Shown here: positions 1 through 8,485 of the stretch, one piece after another
How the letters are laid out: each line of letters starts with the position of its first letter
Numbering within the stretch: the stretch's first letter is position 1
Source: Bacillus aerolatus
GTDB lineage: Bacteria; Bacillota; Bacilli; Bacillales; Domibacillaceae
Assembly (NCBI RefSeq): GCF_009183655.1
Contig: NZ_WEIO01000003.1
Coordinates: 248,001-312,000 of the forward strand
Length of the DNA: 64,000 nucleotides
Direction of reading: 5' to 3'
The notes under the pieces: model-generated
Told to the model about the DNA's origin: nothing
The model's input: the letters and a program-made list of their open reading frames with translations, nothing else
Databases searched by the model: none
Translations under genes and position numbers: made by a program

Positions 1-678
1 TATTACGCTCCGATTGGTCTCGGCTGCTACTTTGCTGCTGTCATCGGTGAACTCGGGCCGCAAATTCTCGGCGGCTATGCCCGGACGTTCGTTCTTTACC
101 TCGGCTTAACGATCATTTATTACTTTGTTTTCTTTACTTTGTATGCGTTTATTGCGGGCGGGAAAGATGGAGTGAAAATCTTCTGGAAGCATGCAGCCGC
201 CCCTTCCGTCACGGCTATTGCCACTTGCTCAAGCGCGGCTAGCATTCCGGTTAACTTGACAGCTGTTCAAAAAATGGGCGTGCCGAAAGACATCGCCGAA
301 ACGGTCATTCCGCTCGGAGCAAACACACATAAAGACGGCTCTGTATTTGGCGGCGTGCTGAAGATTGTCTTCTTGTTCGCTCTTTTCGGAAAAGACATGA
401 CAAGTTTGACGAGCATTTTAGCGATCCTTGGCGTTTCGTTTCTCGTCGGCGCTGTCATGGGAGCAATTCCTGGCGGCGGCATGATCGGCGAAATGCTGAT
501 TTTAAGCGTGTTCGGTTTCCCGCCGGAAGCACTGCCGATTATCGCTGTTATTAGTACAATCATTGATGCACCGGCTACGTTGTTAAATTCAACCGGCAAT
601 ACCGTTTGTGCGATGCTCGTTACTCGTCTTGTCGAAGGAAAGAATTGGCTGCATCGCCAGCTGGCCATGAGTGCTTAA
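1..678 (+). CDS. Dicarboxylate/amino-acid:cation symporter (DAACS), 3' part
   Basis: The frame is open from base 1, so the start lies left of the window; 225 C-terminal residues are visible. It is a membrane symporter of the glutamate-transporter fold that couples uptake to sodium or protons. Seen: the serine-rich hairpin (TCSSAASIP), the TM7 motif NTHKDGSVFG (equivalent of NMDGT), the hairpin-2 tip IPGGGMIGE and the TM8 stretch DAPATLLNSTGN. The TM8 position that is Arg in aspartate/glutamate transporters is Ala here, and the final Asp is Asn. By family knowledge this argues against an acidic substrate, so a neutral or other substrate is inferred. A strong terminator follows. Confidence 0.85.
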   Translation, partial: YYAPIGLGCYFAAVIGELGPQILGGYARTFVLYLGLTIIYYFVFFTLYAFIAGGKDGVKIFWKHAAAPSVTAIATCSSAASIPVNLTAVQKMGVPKDIAETVIPLGANTHKDGSVFGGVLKIVFLFALFGKDMTSLTSILAILGVSFLVGAVMGAIPGGGMIGEMLILSVFGFPPEALPIIAVISTIIDAPATLLNSTGNTVCAMLVTRLVEGKNWLHRQLAMSA

Positions 679-684
679 AATTGA

Positions 685-739
685 GAAGGGGCCGTTCCAA
701 AAGTCAGTGCTAAAAAGACTTTTAGAACGGCCCCCTTTT
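685..739 (+). terminator. Rho-independent terminator of the DAACS gene
   Basis: Inverted arms at 685-705 and 718-738 (GAAGGGGCCGTTC / GAACGGCCCCCTTTT core) sit just after the stop codon and end in TTTT. Long GC-rich stem. Confidence 0.85.
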
Positions 740-741
740 GG

Positions 742-925
742 TGTTATGCACAGATCATTGGCGTTTATGCACGGCTATGACAATTTTCTGCACGGAAATC
801 GTTGAATTGTGCACAACAAACAGACTTATGCGCCGATCACCAGGCTTTGTGCACACGTTGCACGAGTTTATGCACGCTCACGTCCAATTTATGCACAGGA
901 ATCGCCAAGGTATGCGCGTTAACCA
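742..925 (+). repeat. Degenerate tandem array, strict 21-bp period, nine units
   Basis: The core TGCAC (twice TGCGC) occurs at 747, 768, 789, 810, 829, 850, 871, 892 and 913. All steps are 21 bp except one pair (19 and 21). The best consensus is TTTATGCACGGAATCGCAAG. The array starts directly after the terminator. An open frame across it consists only of repeats and is not taken as a gene. Related arrays lie at 42526-42622 and, with a different core, at 51797-51890. The function is unknown. Confidence 0.8.
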
Positions 926-1057
926 ATAATAAATAAAAGTTACACAAAAGAGGCTTTTGAGATAACCTTTTTTATTACCTTCCTTTCCGATCCCTGTAGT
1001 CTGAACTAGTGATTTCTGTTACGATTAATAGAAAGAATGCTGACCAGATGGAGATGA

Positions 1058-1969
1058 ATGTTTGTGGAATTGCTTATGATCGTATTGCCGGCTTTTATGA
1101 TTTTTTTCACCGGCTTCCTTGGCCAAAAAATAATCGGTTTTGATATCCGCTCTATTTCCATGGCTGCTCTTTATATTATGTCCCCGTTCCTCGCTTTTCG
1201 GACATTTTATGCCAATGAATTGACGATGGAATATTTTTATATTGTTTTATTTTGCCTTGCCCTTAGTTTCGGGCTTGTTCTTATCGTCGGTCTGACGAGT
1301 TACTTCATGCGTGCTTCCAGGCCGCAAATGTCCGCTATGATGCTCGGCGGCGCCTTCATGAACAGCGGCAATTACGGGGCTCCTGTCGTGCTTTTTGCCT
1401 TTGGGGCGGTCGGATTTGATTACGCTGTGATTATGATGGTATTTCAATCGTTTCTCATGAACACAATCGGACTCTTTTTTGCCTCGCTCGGCGGCGAAGA
1501 AGAAGCTTCTTTAAAAGATTCTCTCAAGCGCGTCGTCCGCATGCCAGTCATTCATGGCGCACTGGCCGGAGTCGCTCTGCAGCTATTATCTATACATATC
1601 CCGAAAACATTTATGGAAGCGATCAGCCTGATTGCCGATGCTTCCATTCCAACGGTGATGCTCGTCCTCGGCATGCAGCTCGCTGTCATCGCAAGAAAAC
1701 GGGTCGCTTACCGATACGTTTCCGCAGTTACGTTGATTCGTATGTTCGTCTCACCGGCACTCGCTGTGGTAATTGTCAGTTTTATGCCGATTAACGAACT
1801 GCTGAAAGACGTCCTGATTTTACAAGCAGCCATGCCAGCCGCAGCAAACACGACGATGTTTGCCATCCAATTTGGCACAGAGCCTGACCTTGTTTCGTTT
1901 ACGACGCTGATCACGACACTGTTAAGCATTGTGACGATCCCATTGACACTTTTTTATTTGGGTGTGTAA
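1058..1969 (+). CDS. AEC family transporter (auxin efflux carrier-like)
   Basis: 303 residues with about ten hydrophobic segments in two halves, the usual size for bacterial AEC permeases (malate/citrate or other organic acid export or uptake). Family-type segments seen are the first-half loop MNSGNYGAPVVLFAFG (residues about 105-120) with its conserved N-GN-G pattern, and the second-half AAMPAAANTTMFA (about 255-268). The ATG at 1058 follows GATGGAGATGA and gives a short cytoplasmic start before TM1. The gene stands alone; no partner suggests the substrate. The 930-1057 gap is AT-rich with no clear promoter read. Confidence 0.85.
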   Translation: MFVELLMIVLPAFMIFFTGFLGQKIIGFDIRSISMAALYIMSPFLAFRTFYANELTMEYFYIVLFCLALSFGLVLIVGLTSYFMRASRPQMSAMMLGGAFMNSGNYGAPVVLFAFGAVGFDYAVIMMVFQSFLMNTIGLFFASLGGEEEASLKDSLKRVVRMPVIHGALAGVALQLLSIHIPKTFMEAISLIADASIPTVMLVLGMQLAVIARKRVAYRYVSAVTLIRMFVSPALAVVIVSFMPINELLKDVLILQAAMPAAANTTMFAIQFGTEPDLVSFTTLITTLLSIVTIPLTLFYLGV

Positions 1970-2033
1970 TTTCACAACGATTTACTGACTAGAAAATCAA
2001 TTTACTCGCCTTATAAGCGAAAGCTTTTAAAAA

Positions 2034-2071
2034 GCAAGAAGCCTTCCCTTCGTCCCGGAAAGGCTTCTTGC
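2034..2071 (-). terminator. Terminator of the GDSL esterase gene
   Basis: Arms GCAAGAAGCCTTCC (2034-2047) and GGAAAGGCTTCTTGC (2057-2071). Read on the minus strand the stem is followed by TTTTT. It lies between converging genes and may also slow transcription of the AEC gene. Confidence 0.8.
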
Positions 2072-2074
2072 CAT

Positions 2075-3001
2075 TTACACATATTCCCCGCGCTTGCAGC
2101 TTTTAATCGGCTCAGAAGCGGTGGAACTCGTTTCCTCCGCTTCTTTTTCCGTTTCTTTTGCTTTTTCCTGTTCAGCAGCCGGGTTTTCTGTTTCTGCCCG
2201 CTGCCCGCTTCTCAACTTGGAAAAAGGAATTGGTGCAGGCAGCTGCGTCAGCACGCTTTGTGGGATCGGCGGGCTGCCGGGTGCGTACACTTCGAGAAAG
2301 CTGTTTGCCATATTTAAATAACCTGCAGGGGCGGGATGCACATCCTTAGGGTTCGGGATGAGCGAGTCGGCGTTTGTTCCAAATTGGTCAGCAACCGGAA
2401 CAAAGTGGGCGCCGGCTTTTTTCGCCTCTTGCTCGATAATCTTATTTAAAATTTCAAGTTGCCCTGCTACAGACGGTTTTTGTCCTTCCTTCACGTGCGG
2501 ATATGGAAAGTAATAACCCATTGCATAAATATCAGCATGCGGGTTGATTGCTCGAATTTGTTCAAATAATTTTATATAGTTTTTGCGCACACGGTTTAAG
2601 GAAAAAGCAACAGGAATCGCTTCGTAGCTGAGCATTCCCCGCACGGCATCATTTTGAATGAGCGGCAGCAAATCGTTTGCTCCGGCGGAAATCGTAATAA
2701 GATCTGCTTTTTGAATAAGAGCGCGTGCTTTCTTCTTTTCAAGCTGCTCCAGCACTTGCTCAGTTGAGTAACCGGGAAAGGCCAAGTTCTTTGAAAAGCT
2801 GGACAGCTGGCCTGTTTGCTGCAGAGCAAATGCTATTAAATCCGTGTAGCTTGCGCCGATTTCCTTGTTTGGCGTTTGACCGGCTGCCAGCGAATCGCCG
2901 AGTGCCACGTACTGGATGCCGGCCGCATAGGTTTTCACGGGCAGAATGGACGACGCCAGCAGAAAAACTGCGGTCATATATAGAAAAATTCGTTTCTTCA
3001 A
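2075..3001 (-). CDS. Secreted SGNH/GDSL-family lipase/esterase
   Basis: 308 residues. An N-terminal signal peptide (MKKRIFLYMTAVFLLASS, cleavage near PVKTYA) implies secretion. SGNH hydrolase blocks are visible: block I GDSLAAG (about residue 35, nucleophile Ser), block III GAND (about 108) and block V DVHPAPAGY with the catalytic Asp-His pair (about 219). The substrate would be an ester or acyl group; the exact one is not predictable. The last 50 residues are a low-complexity Glu/Lys/Ala-rich tail ending SCKRGEYV, a likely disordered extension absent from minimal family members. RBS AAGGAAGG lies upstream. It starts 38 bp after the GGDEF/EAL gene and may be co-transcribed with it. Confidence 0.85.
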   Translation of the reverse strand: MKKRIFLYMTAVFLLASSILPVKTYAAGIQYVALGDSLAAGQTPNKEIGASYTDLIAFALQQTGQLSSFSKNLAFPGYSTEQVLEQLEKKKARALIQKADLITISAGANDLLPLIQNDAVRGMLSYEAIPVAFSLNRVRKNYIKLFEQIRAINPHADIYAMGYYFPYPHVKEGQKPSVAGQLEILNKIIEQEAKKAGAHFVPVADQFGTNADSLIPNPKDVHPAPAGYLNMANSFLEVYAPGSPPIPQSVLTQLPAPIPFSKLRSGQRAETENPAAEQEKAKETEKEAEETSSTASEPIKSCKRGEYV

Positions 3002-3039
3002 GAAAACCTTCCTTTCTCATTCGGCAAAATGGGTTCGTT

Positions 3040-4770
3040 TTATTTATTGCTTTCCAGGTAATCTAGAAAAGCATCGGCATCAAGCGGATGACTAAGGAAA
3101 AAGCCTTGTGCGGCATCACAATCCGCTTCTTTTAAAATATCCATTTGCTTTTTGTTCTCTACTCCCTCAGCCACGATCATTAAATCCAAGTTGCGGGCCA
3201 GGCTGATCATCGCTTTTGCAATCGCTGCGTCTGCTTTTTCTTCTTCAATGTTTTCGATAAAAGAACGATCGATCTTTAACACGTTCATCGGAAACCGCTT
3301 TAAATAACTAAATGAAGAAAAGCCGGTGCCGAAGTCGTCAATAGAAATGCACACTCCGAGCTGCTGCAAGCGCGAAAGAATGGCCGCCGCTTCTTCGGGC
3401 TGTTCCATCACAGCGCTCTCGGTCAGTTCAAGCTCAAGCGCATCCGGCTGTAAACCTGTTTCTGCAAGGATGCAGGCGGTAAGCTCCGCAAAGTTTTGTT
3501 TTTGAAATTGCACAGCGGACACATTGACGCTTACTTTTAAATGAGTATGCCCTAATTCGTGCCATTCTTTGCATTGGCGGCACGCTTCCCGTAGCACCCA
3601 TTCCCCTAGCGGAATGATCAATTCCGTTTCTTCCGCCAGTTCAATGAAGTCTCCTGGATAAACAAGTCCGTTTTCACTGTTCCAGCGCACGAGTGCCTCC
3701 ATGCCGTATACTTTACCCGTGCTTATATGAACTTTAGGCTGATAATGCAGAATAAATTCTTCTTTTTCCAACCCTTGAGAAAGTAAAATTTCTGTTTCTA
3801 AGCGCTGGTGAGCTGCCTCCTTCATTGAGGCGGCGAAAAATTGGCAGCCATTCCTCCCTTTGCGCTTCAAGTCATGTACGGCTATATCCGCATTAATAAA
3901 AAGAGAACGCATGTTTTCTCCATGTTGCGGATATATGCTGACGCCGATACTCGCGGAAATCGATACTTTTTTGTCGAGAACAGTAAATGGCTTTTGAAAT
4001 AAATCTACTACCTTCTCACAAAGCGCTAATACTTCACTCTCATGAACCACTCCTGAAAAAAGAAGCGCAAATTCATCTCCGCTGACGCGTGCCGCCAATA
4101 TATTCTCCGTTTCCAATGTTTTCAAACGGCTCGCCGTTTCCTGGAGAAGCAAATCTCCTGCTTCATGACCGAGGCTGTCATTAATTTTTTTGAAGAAATC
4201 TAAATCAAAGACGAGCAGGGCAGATAAGCGTTGTTGATCGGCCGTTAAATAACTATCACCGTAGTGTTCCACGTAGCTGCGGTTTGGCAGACCGGTAAGC
4301 GGGTCATAATAAGCGAGCTGCTCCATTTTCTCTTCTGCCTCCACTCGTTCACTTATATCAAATGAAAAGCCAAGCAAGTATTCTTCCTCTTCCGCCTGGA
4401 TAATTGTTGTACCCGTGAGCATATGAGTTGGTTTCCCTTGGAAATCAGCGACCGCTTCTCTTATCTTTAGCTGCTTATGTTCCCACGTTTCCAAATCATG
4501 GCGGCGGATCTCTTCAGCTACAGCTGGTGAAAAAAAGTCGAACACGGTTTTGCCGACAAGTTCATCAAGCGGCTTGCCGTTTTTCTCACAAGCTAGTTTA
4601 TTGGCAAATACTGTCCGTCCGTCTCTATCTTCTAAAAATATATTAACCGGCAAAGCATTTAATATTTTTATATTCAGCGGAGTCATAACAGTAAGTAAAC
4701 TGGCAAATGCTTCTGCCTGATGCAAGGCATTTGTCTTATTATCTGTGCTGCTTTGTCTGGGTGAGTTCAT
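3040..4770 (-). CDS. PAS-GGDEF-EAL cyclic-di-GMP signalling protein
   Basis: 576 residues with no transmembrane segment, so probably cytosolic. PAS about 35-142; GGDEF about 150-312; EAL about 322-576. The diguanylate cyclase signature reads SGDEF (230-234) rather than GGDEF, with metal-site Asp in FDLDFF. The EAL domain keeps its catalytic set: EALVR (358-362), NVSAVQF, ELTES, IDDFGTGF, LKIDRSF, AEGVEN and AQGFF. The phosphodiesterase (c-di-GMP to pGpG) therefore looks intact, while the GGDEF domain may be weak or regulatory. Family knowledge supports these assignments; net activity is inference. The PAS domain probably senses a ligand. Confidence 0.92.
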   Translation of the reverse strand: MNSPRQSSTDNKTNALHQAEAFASLLTVMTPLNIKILNALPVNIFLEDRDGRTVFANKLACEKNGKPLDELVGKTVFDFFSPAVAEEIRRHDLETWEHKQLKIREAVADFQGKPTHMLTGTTIIQAEEEEYLLGFSFDISERVEAEEKMEQLAYYDPLTGLPNRSYVEHYGDSYLTADQQRLSALLVFDLDFFKKINDSLGHEAGDLLLQETASRLKTLETENILAARVSGDEFALLFSGVVHESEVLALCEKVVDLFQKPFTVLDKKVSISASIGVSIYPQHGENMRSLFINADIAVHDLKRKGRNGCQFFAASMKEAAHQRLETEILLSQGLEKEEFILHYQPKVHISTGKVYGMEALVRWNSENGLVYPGDFIELAEETELIIPLGEWVLREACRQCKEWHELGHTHLKVSVNVSAVQFQKQNFAELTACILAETGLQPDALELELTESAVMEQPEEAAAILSRLQQLGVCISIDDFGTGFSSFSYLKRFPMNVLKIDRSFIENIEEEKADAAIAKAMISLARNLDLMIVAEGVENKKQMDILKEADCDAAQGFFLSHPLDADAFLDYLESNK

Positions 4771-4897
4771 GATTCACTCTCCTTATTGTCTTATGTATAT
4801 TTTTTTGGAATTTTACATTTTCTTTCATTTTATCAAAAGAACCTCGAAAAGTAAGTGATGAAGTCACGAAAGTTAAAAAACGTCCCTAAATTGGGTA

Positions 4898-4906
4898 TGC
4901 TATAAT
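4898..4906 (+). promoter_or_regulatory. Extended -10 promoter (TGCTATAAT)
   Basis: A TGn-TATAAT box with a perfect TATAAT at 4901-4906. The -35 region is weak, as usual for extended -10 promoters. It overlaps an upstream in-frame ATG at 4905, which supports the downstream start at 4941. Confidence 0.65.
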
Positions 4907-4940
4907 GAGAGCTATTATATATTCAAAACTTGGAGGCAAT

Positions 4941-5414
4941 ATGCTGAATTTTAATGAAAAATTGTCGATTATTGAATCTTTTCCTCAACTGGAACGGAAA
5001 GACGTTTCTCTCGGAAGAGTCAACTTTCACTTTGCTGACAGCGTCACTGAAAAAAAGAATGTCGTATATCACCTTCATCCGAATGGCAACGGCTTTGTGT
5101 ATGCAGGAGAATTAGCGGGTTATCAAACCGATGCAAAAGGCATGGTTAATATCCGTGATTTTTCGGCTGAGGAGCTGCGTGCTATTATTGGCGAAGCGAT
5201 TGAATCTCTTTCCCCAAAAACAGTGGAGGAAGCTGCTGTCGCAGGAGAAGCTCATGAAGAAAAATGGATCAATAACGACGGCCATACACTCTTGCTTATT
5301 GAAGAAGAGGACATGTGGAATGTGTATGCTGGTCTGAACTTGGACGGCACATTTAATTCTTACGGAGAAGCGGCCGAATATTTGGAAGAAGAGGGCTTTC
5401 GCCTGCTGTCTTAA
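4941..5414 (+). CDS. Conserved hypothetical protein, 157 aa
   Basis: Not recognised. It is an acidic soluble protein beginning MLNFNEKLSI, with no signal peptide or membrane segment. It contains a beta-rich centre (VYHLHPNGNGFVYAGEL) and a Glu-rich helical part. The start is set at 4941 because TTGGAGG lies six bases upstream; the ATG at 4905 would fall inside the -10 box. The gene is monocistronic, with its own promoter and a strong terminator. Confidence 0.75.
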   Translation: MLNFNEKLSIIESFPQLERKDVSLGRVNFHFADSVTEKKNVVYHLHPNGNGFVYAGELAGYQTDAKGMVNIRDFSAEELRAIIGEAIESLSPKTVEEAAVAGEAHEEKWINNDGHTLLLIEEEDMWNVYAGLNLDGTFNSYGEAAEYLEEEGFRLLS

Positions 5415-5436
5415 ATGAAAGATCTATCCGAAACAA

Positions 5437-5484
5437 AGAGCCAGGCACCCATCAATATGGAGGTGCCTGGCTCTAGCATTTTTT
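5437..5484. terminator. Bidirectional terminator
   Basis: Arms AGAGCCAGGCACC (5437-5449) and GGTGCCTGGCTCT (5462-5474), followed by AGCATTTTTT on the plus strand. It lies between converging genes. Confidence 0.85.
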
Positions 5485-5486
5485 GA

Positions 5487-6320
5487 TCATTTTGTTTTTA
5501 ATTGAAAGTTTTCATACAGTTTTTTAGTGACAGCACCTGGGCGTCCGCCTCCGATCTTACGGCCATCGGCTGATGTAATGGCTAAAACTTCCGAGCTCGT
5601 GCTCGATAAAAAAACTTCATCGGCCGCATACAGCTCTTCCGCTGTAAATGATTTTTCGACAAACGGGAGATGTAATTCTCCAGCAATTTCTTTGACTGCA
5701 AGCCGGGTAATACCGGCTAATATATGGTTCGACAGCGGTGCTGTCTGTATTTTTCCCTCTTTCACGATAAATGTGTTTGTACTTGAACCTTCTGTTATGA
5801 AACCATCCCGAACGAGCACGGCTTCAAAGCAGTTTTGCTCGAAGGCTTCTTGTTTTGCCAAAATATTCGGCAATAAATTCAACGATTTAATATAACAGTT
5901 TTGCCAGCGCTCGTCTTTTAATAGTACCACTTTTACTCCTTGGCTGCGCACCTCGGCCGGCAAATGGCGGGCAGGTTTGACTGTCATGGAAATCGATGCC
6001 GGGCACTTCGGAAACAAATGATTTCTCGGCGCCACCCCTCTCGTCGCTTGCATATAAAGGTCAGCATCTTCCAGGCCGCTTTTCGCTGCTAATTCCAACA
6101 TAAGTTCTTCTAATTCAGCCTGATCTTTGCCAATTTCCAGCTTAATCGCTTTCGCACTTGCATACAGGCGGTCGAGGTGTTCTTTCATCATGAACGGCTT
6201 CGATTGATAAAAACGAATCACTTCATACACGCCATCACCAAACTGGTGGCCCCGTTCATCAATCGGAATGACCGGATCATCCATTCCTACAATTTTCCCG
6301 TTAAAATATGCTAATGCCAT
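5487..6320 (-). CDS. dat: D-amino acid aminotransferase (PLP fold type IV)
   Basis: 277 residues, close to the usual 280 for Bacillus D-alanine aminotransferases. It transfers the amino group between D-amino acids and 2-oxo acids, supplying D-Glu/D-Ala for the wall. Seen: the fold-IV start AYFNGKIV, RGHQFGDGVYEVIR, the PLP lysine in CYIKSLNLLPN (about residue 145), the ITEGSSTNTF phosphate-cup motif and FLSSTSSEVLAI near the end. The start is placed at 6320 because AAGGAGGTG precedes it; an in-frame codon 36 bases upstream has no site. Branched-chain transaminase or aminodeoxychorismate lyase is less likely. A structured leader precedes it. Confidence 0.9.
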   Translation of the reverse strand: MALAYFNGKIVGMDDPVIPIDERGHQFGDGVYEVIRFYQSKPFMMKEHLDRLYASAKAIKLEIGKDQAELEELMLELAAKSGLEDADLYMQATRGVAPRNHLFPKCPASISMTVKPARHLPAEVRSQGVKVVLLKDERWQNCYIKSLNLLPNILAKQEAFEQNCFEAVLVRDGFITEGSSTNTFIVKEGKIQTAPLSNHILAGITRLAVKEIAGELHLPFVEKSFTAEELYAADEVFLSSTSSEVLAITSADGRKIGGGRPGAVTKKLYENFQLKTK

Positions 6321-6337
6321 TAACGGCACCTCCTTTT

Positions 6338-6420
6338 TCAAAAAAAAAACAAACAAAGGGCCAAACCTCTACTGAATCTTATGCTGTTTTCAGCCATTGA
6401 TTCATGGGGAAAGACCCTGT
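6338..6420 (-). promoter_or_regulatory. Structured leader with U-tract upstream of dat
   Basis: On the minus strand AGGGTC (6418-6413) can pair with GGCCCT (6362-6357), GAATC (6403-6399) with GATTC (6378-6374), and GCTG (6394-6391) with CAGC (6386-6383). A tract of nine T follows at about 6349-6340. No gene lies upstream on this strand, so this could be an attenuator or riboswitch-type leader. No T-box core (GGGTGGNACCGCG) is present. The class is unknown. Confidence 0.35.
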
Positions 6421-6557
6421 CCTTTTTATCCAATTATACACGAAATTTATTTTCGATTGAAGCGCACATAGTAGCAGTTCTTATTAGATATGGAGTCTTT
6501 CCGCTAGTTTTTCTTTAGAGCTAAAGGGTACGATAAGGAAAAGAGGAGGGATTTGTG

Positions 6558-7571
6558 GTGACGAAAAACCGAGAAATTCTTTTAGTAAAGCGCCCTGAAG
6601 GCGAACCAACAGACGAACATTTGAAGATCACCGAAACGGAGCTTCCTGAACTGTCCGAGGGAGAAGTGTTGGTCCGTCTGCTATATGTATCTGTGGATCC
6701 ATACATGCGCGGACGGATGAATGAAGGCAAATCTTACATTGAGCCTTTTCAGTTAAATGAGCCAATCGAAGGCAGAGCCGTGGCCGAAGTGACCGAATCC
6801 CGGTCTGATGACCTGCAAAAGGGGGACATCGTGATGGGCTCTCTTCCGTGGAAAGAATATGCGGCAGTTTCCGCTGATTCTTTTCGGAAAATAGATCCTT
6901 CGCTCGGACCGGTGACTACTTCTCTTCATATCCTCGGCATGACCGGTCTCACCGCTTATTTCGGGCTGATGGACATCGGCCAGCCGCAAAAAGGAGAGAC
7001 GGTCGTCGTATCCGGTGCGGCTGGCGCCGTCGGTTCAACCGTCGTGCAAATTGCGACGATCGCTGGTGCTAGAGTAGTAGGAATTGCCGGAACGGAGGAA
7101 AAAGTTCAGTTTTTAAAAAAACTAGGAGCCGATGCGGTCATTAACTATCAAAAAGAAGATATCGGCAGTGCGATTGCCGAAGCTTGTCCCGGCGGAGTCG
7201 ACGTTTATTTCGACAATGTCGGCGGTGAGATTTCAGATGCCGTGTACCCGCTGCTGAATAAGTTTGCGCGCATCGTTCAGTGCGGCGCTATTTCTTCTTA
7301 CAATAAAAAAGAGGACCAAGGCCCCCGCATGCAGCACTATTTAATTAAATCGAGCGCATTGATCAAAGGATTTACTGTCAGCGATTACCGCGAGCGTTTC
7401 CCAGAAGGGTTTCAGCATTTGTCCAAGTGGTTGAGTGAAGGAAAGCTCACTTATGAAGAAACAATCATAGAAGGATTCGAAAAGATCCCTAAGGCATTCT
7501 TCGGCTTATTTAAAGGCGAGAATATCGGGAAGCAGCTCGTGAAAGTAAACGAGCCGCGAACGAGAGATTAA
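6558..7571 (+). CDS. NADP-dependent MDR-superfamily oxidoreductase (zinc-free)
   Basis: 337 residues of the leukotriene B4 dehydrogenase/quinone-oxidoreductase type (resembles B. subtilis YfmJ). It would reduce an activated double bond with NADPH in the cytosol. Seen: the family opening (YVSVDPYMRGRM, about 45-56), the Rossmann motif VSGAAGAVGSTVVQIA (about 150-165) and DVYFDNVGGE (about 215). The structural-zinc cysteines of true alcohol dehydrogenases are absent. Two adjacent GTG codons (6555, 6558) follow GAGGAGGG; 6558 has the better spacing of seven bases. No operon partner. Confidence 0.85.
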   Translation: MTKNREILLVKRPEGEPTDEHLKITETELPELSEGEVLVRLLYVSVDPYMRGRMNEGKSYIEPFQLNEPIEGRAVAEVTESRSDDLQKGDIVMGSLPWKEYAAVSADSFRKIDPSLGPVTTSLHILGMTGLTAYFGLMDIGQPQKGETVVVSGAAGAVGSTVVQIATIAGARVVGIAGTEEKVQFLKKLGADAVINYQKEDIGSAIAEACPGGVDVYFDNVGGEISDAVYPLLNKFARIVQCGAISSYNKKEDQGPRMQHYLIKSSALIKGFTVSDYRERFPEGFQHLSKWLSEGKLTYEETIIEGFEKIPKAFFGLFKGENIGKQLVKVNEPRTRD

Positions 7572-7633
7572 TGCGAAAGCCATTCGGCAAATAAGAAAAT
7601 CGAATTGGAGTAAAATGTCATTCAAATAAAACT

Positions 7634-7663
7634 GGCCCCGCGCCTTTGACAGGCAGCGGGGCC
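7634..7663. terminator. Bidirectional terminator
   Basis: Arms GGCCCCGC (7634-7641) and GCGGGGCC (7656-7663), with flanking T-rich sequence on both sides, between converging genes. Confidence 0.8.
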
Positions 7664-7669
7664 TTCTAT

Positions 7670-8485
7670 TTATCCGAGAGCAACGTCCAGAATCATCATA
7701 ACGGTGAATCCTGCCATAAGGCCAAGTGTCGCCAAATCTTTGCTGCCAGATGACTGCGATTGCGGAATCAGCTGTTCCACGACAACAAAAATCATGGCAC
7801 CGGCCGCAAAGGCGAGCGCATAAGGCATAATCGGCTGAACAGCGAGCACGGCGGTCGCTCCGATCACCGCAGCTATCGGTTCCACAATAGCAGACAGCTG
7901 GCCATAATTAAAGGCTTTCAGCCGCGACATACCTTCTCCGCGCAGCGGCACAGAAAGAGCGGCTCCTTCCGGCATATTCTGAATGCCGATTCCTATTGCC
8001 AGGCCAAGAGCACCGACAAGCGATGCATCGCCAAGACCGATTGCTGCAGCCCCAAACGCCACTCCGATCGCGAGTCCTTCCGGAATATTATGAAGCGTAA
8101 TCGCTAAAAAAAGCAATGTTGTTTTCGGCAGTCCAGTTTTCGGTCCTTCTGCTTGATCCTCCGCCACACCCGAATCAAGATGAGGAACGACGAAATCAAG
8201 CAGACGAATGAAGAAACCGCCAAGTAAAAAGCCGATCGCCGGCGGAAGCCAGGAAATCTGCCCAGTTTGTTCGCTGAAATCAATAGAAGGCGCCAAAAGA
8301 GACCAGAAAGAAGCGGCGATCATAACGCCAGCTGCGAAGCCAAGCATCGTATTCATCACATTTTGATTAATCCGGCGAAAGAAAAAGACAATGGATGCCC
8401 CGAGAACGGTTAGTCCCCACGTCAGCAAGCCGCCGAGCAGCGCCTGCACAGCTGGGTTCAATTGTGTGAACCAATCCATAAACAT
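7670..8485 (-). CDS. ZIP family divalent metal transporter
   Basis: 271 residues, about eight membrane segments, GufA/ZupT-like. It would import Zn2+ or other divalent ions. Diagnostic metal-site motifs are seen: HNIPEGLAIG in TM4 (132-141) and QNMPEGAALS in TM5 (169-178). A short His/Asp/Glu loop (PHLDSGVAEDQAEG, 101-114) lies between TM3 and TM4, where ZIP proteins keep the variable metal-binding loop. The start is set at 8485 (MFMDWF) because AAGGAAGGA lies six bases upstream. Metal specificity cannot be read from sequence. No Zur box was noticed. Confidence 0.88.
   Translation of the reverse strand: MFMDWFTQLNPAVQALLGGLLTWGLTVLGASIVFFFRRINQNVMNTMLGFAAGVMIAASFWSLLAPSIDFSEQTGQISWLPPAIGFLLGGFFIRLLDFVVPHLDSGVAEDQAEGPKTGLPKTTLLFLAITLHNIPEGLAIGVAFGAAAIGLGDASLVGALGLAIGIGIQNMPEGAALSVPLRGEGMSRLKAFNYGQLSAIVEPIAAVIGATAVLAVQPIMPYALAFAAGAMIFVVVEQLIPQSQSSGSKDLATLGLMAGFTVMMILDVALG

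Noticed and set aside
742-925. Possible CRISPR array or small gene (63-codon frame) in the 21-bp repeats
   Set aside because: There are no constant repeats with unique spacers; the period is 21 bp with drift throughout. The open frame is only translated repeat, without RBS.
6335-6420. T-box riboswitch before dat
   Set aside because: No GGGTGGNACCGCG antiterminator sequence and no specifier-loop architecture; left as an unclassified structured leader.
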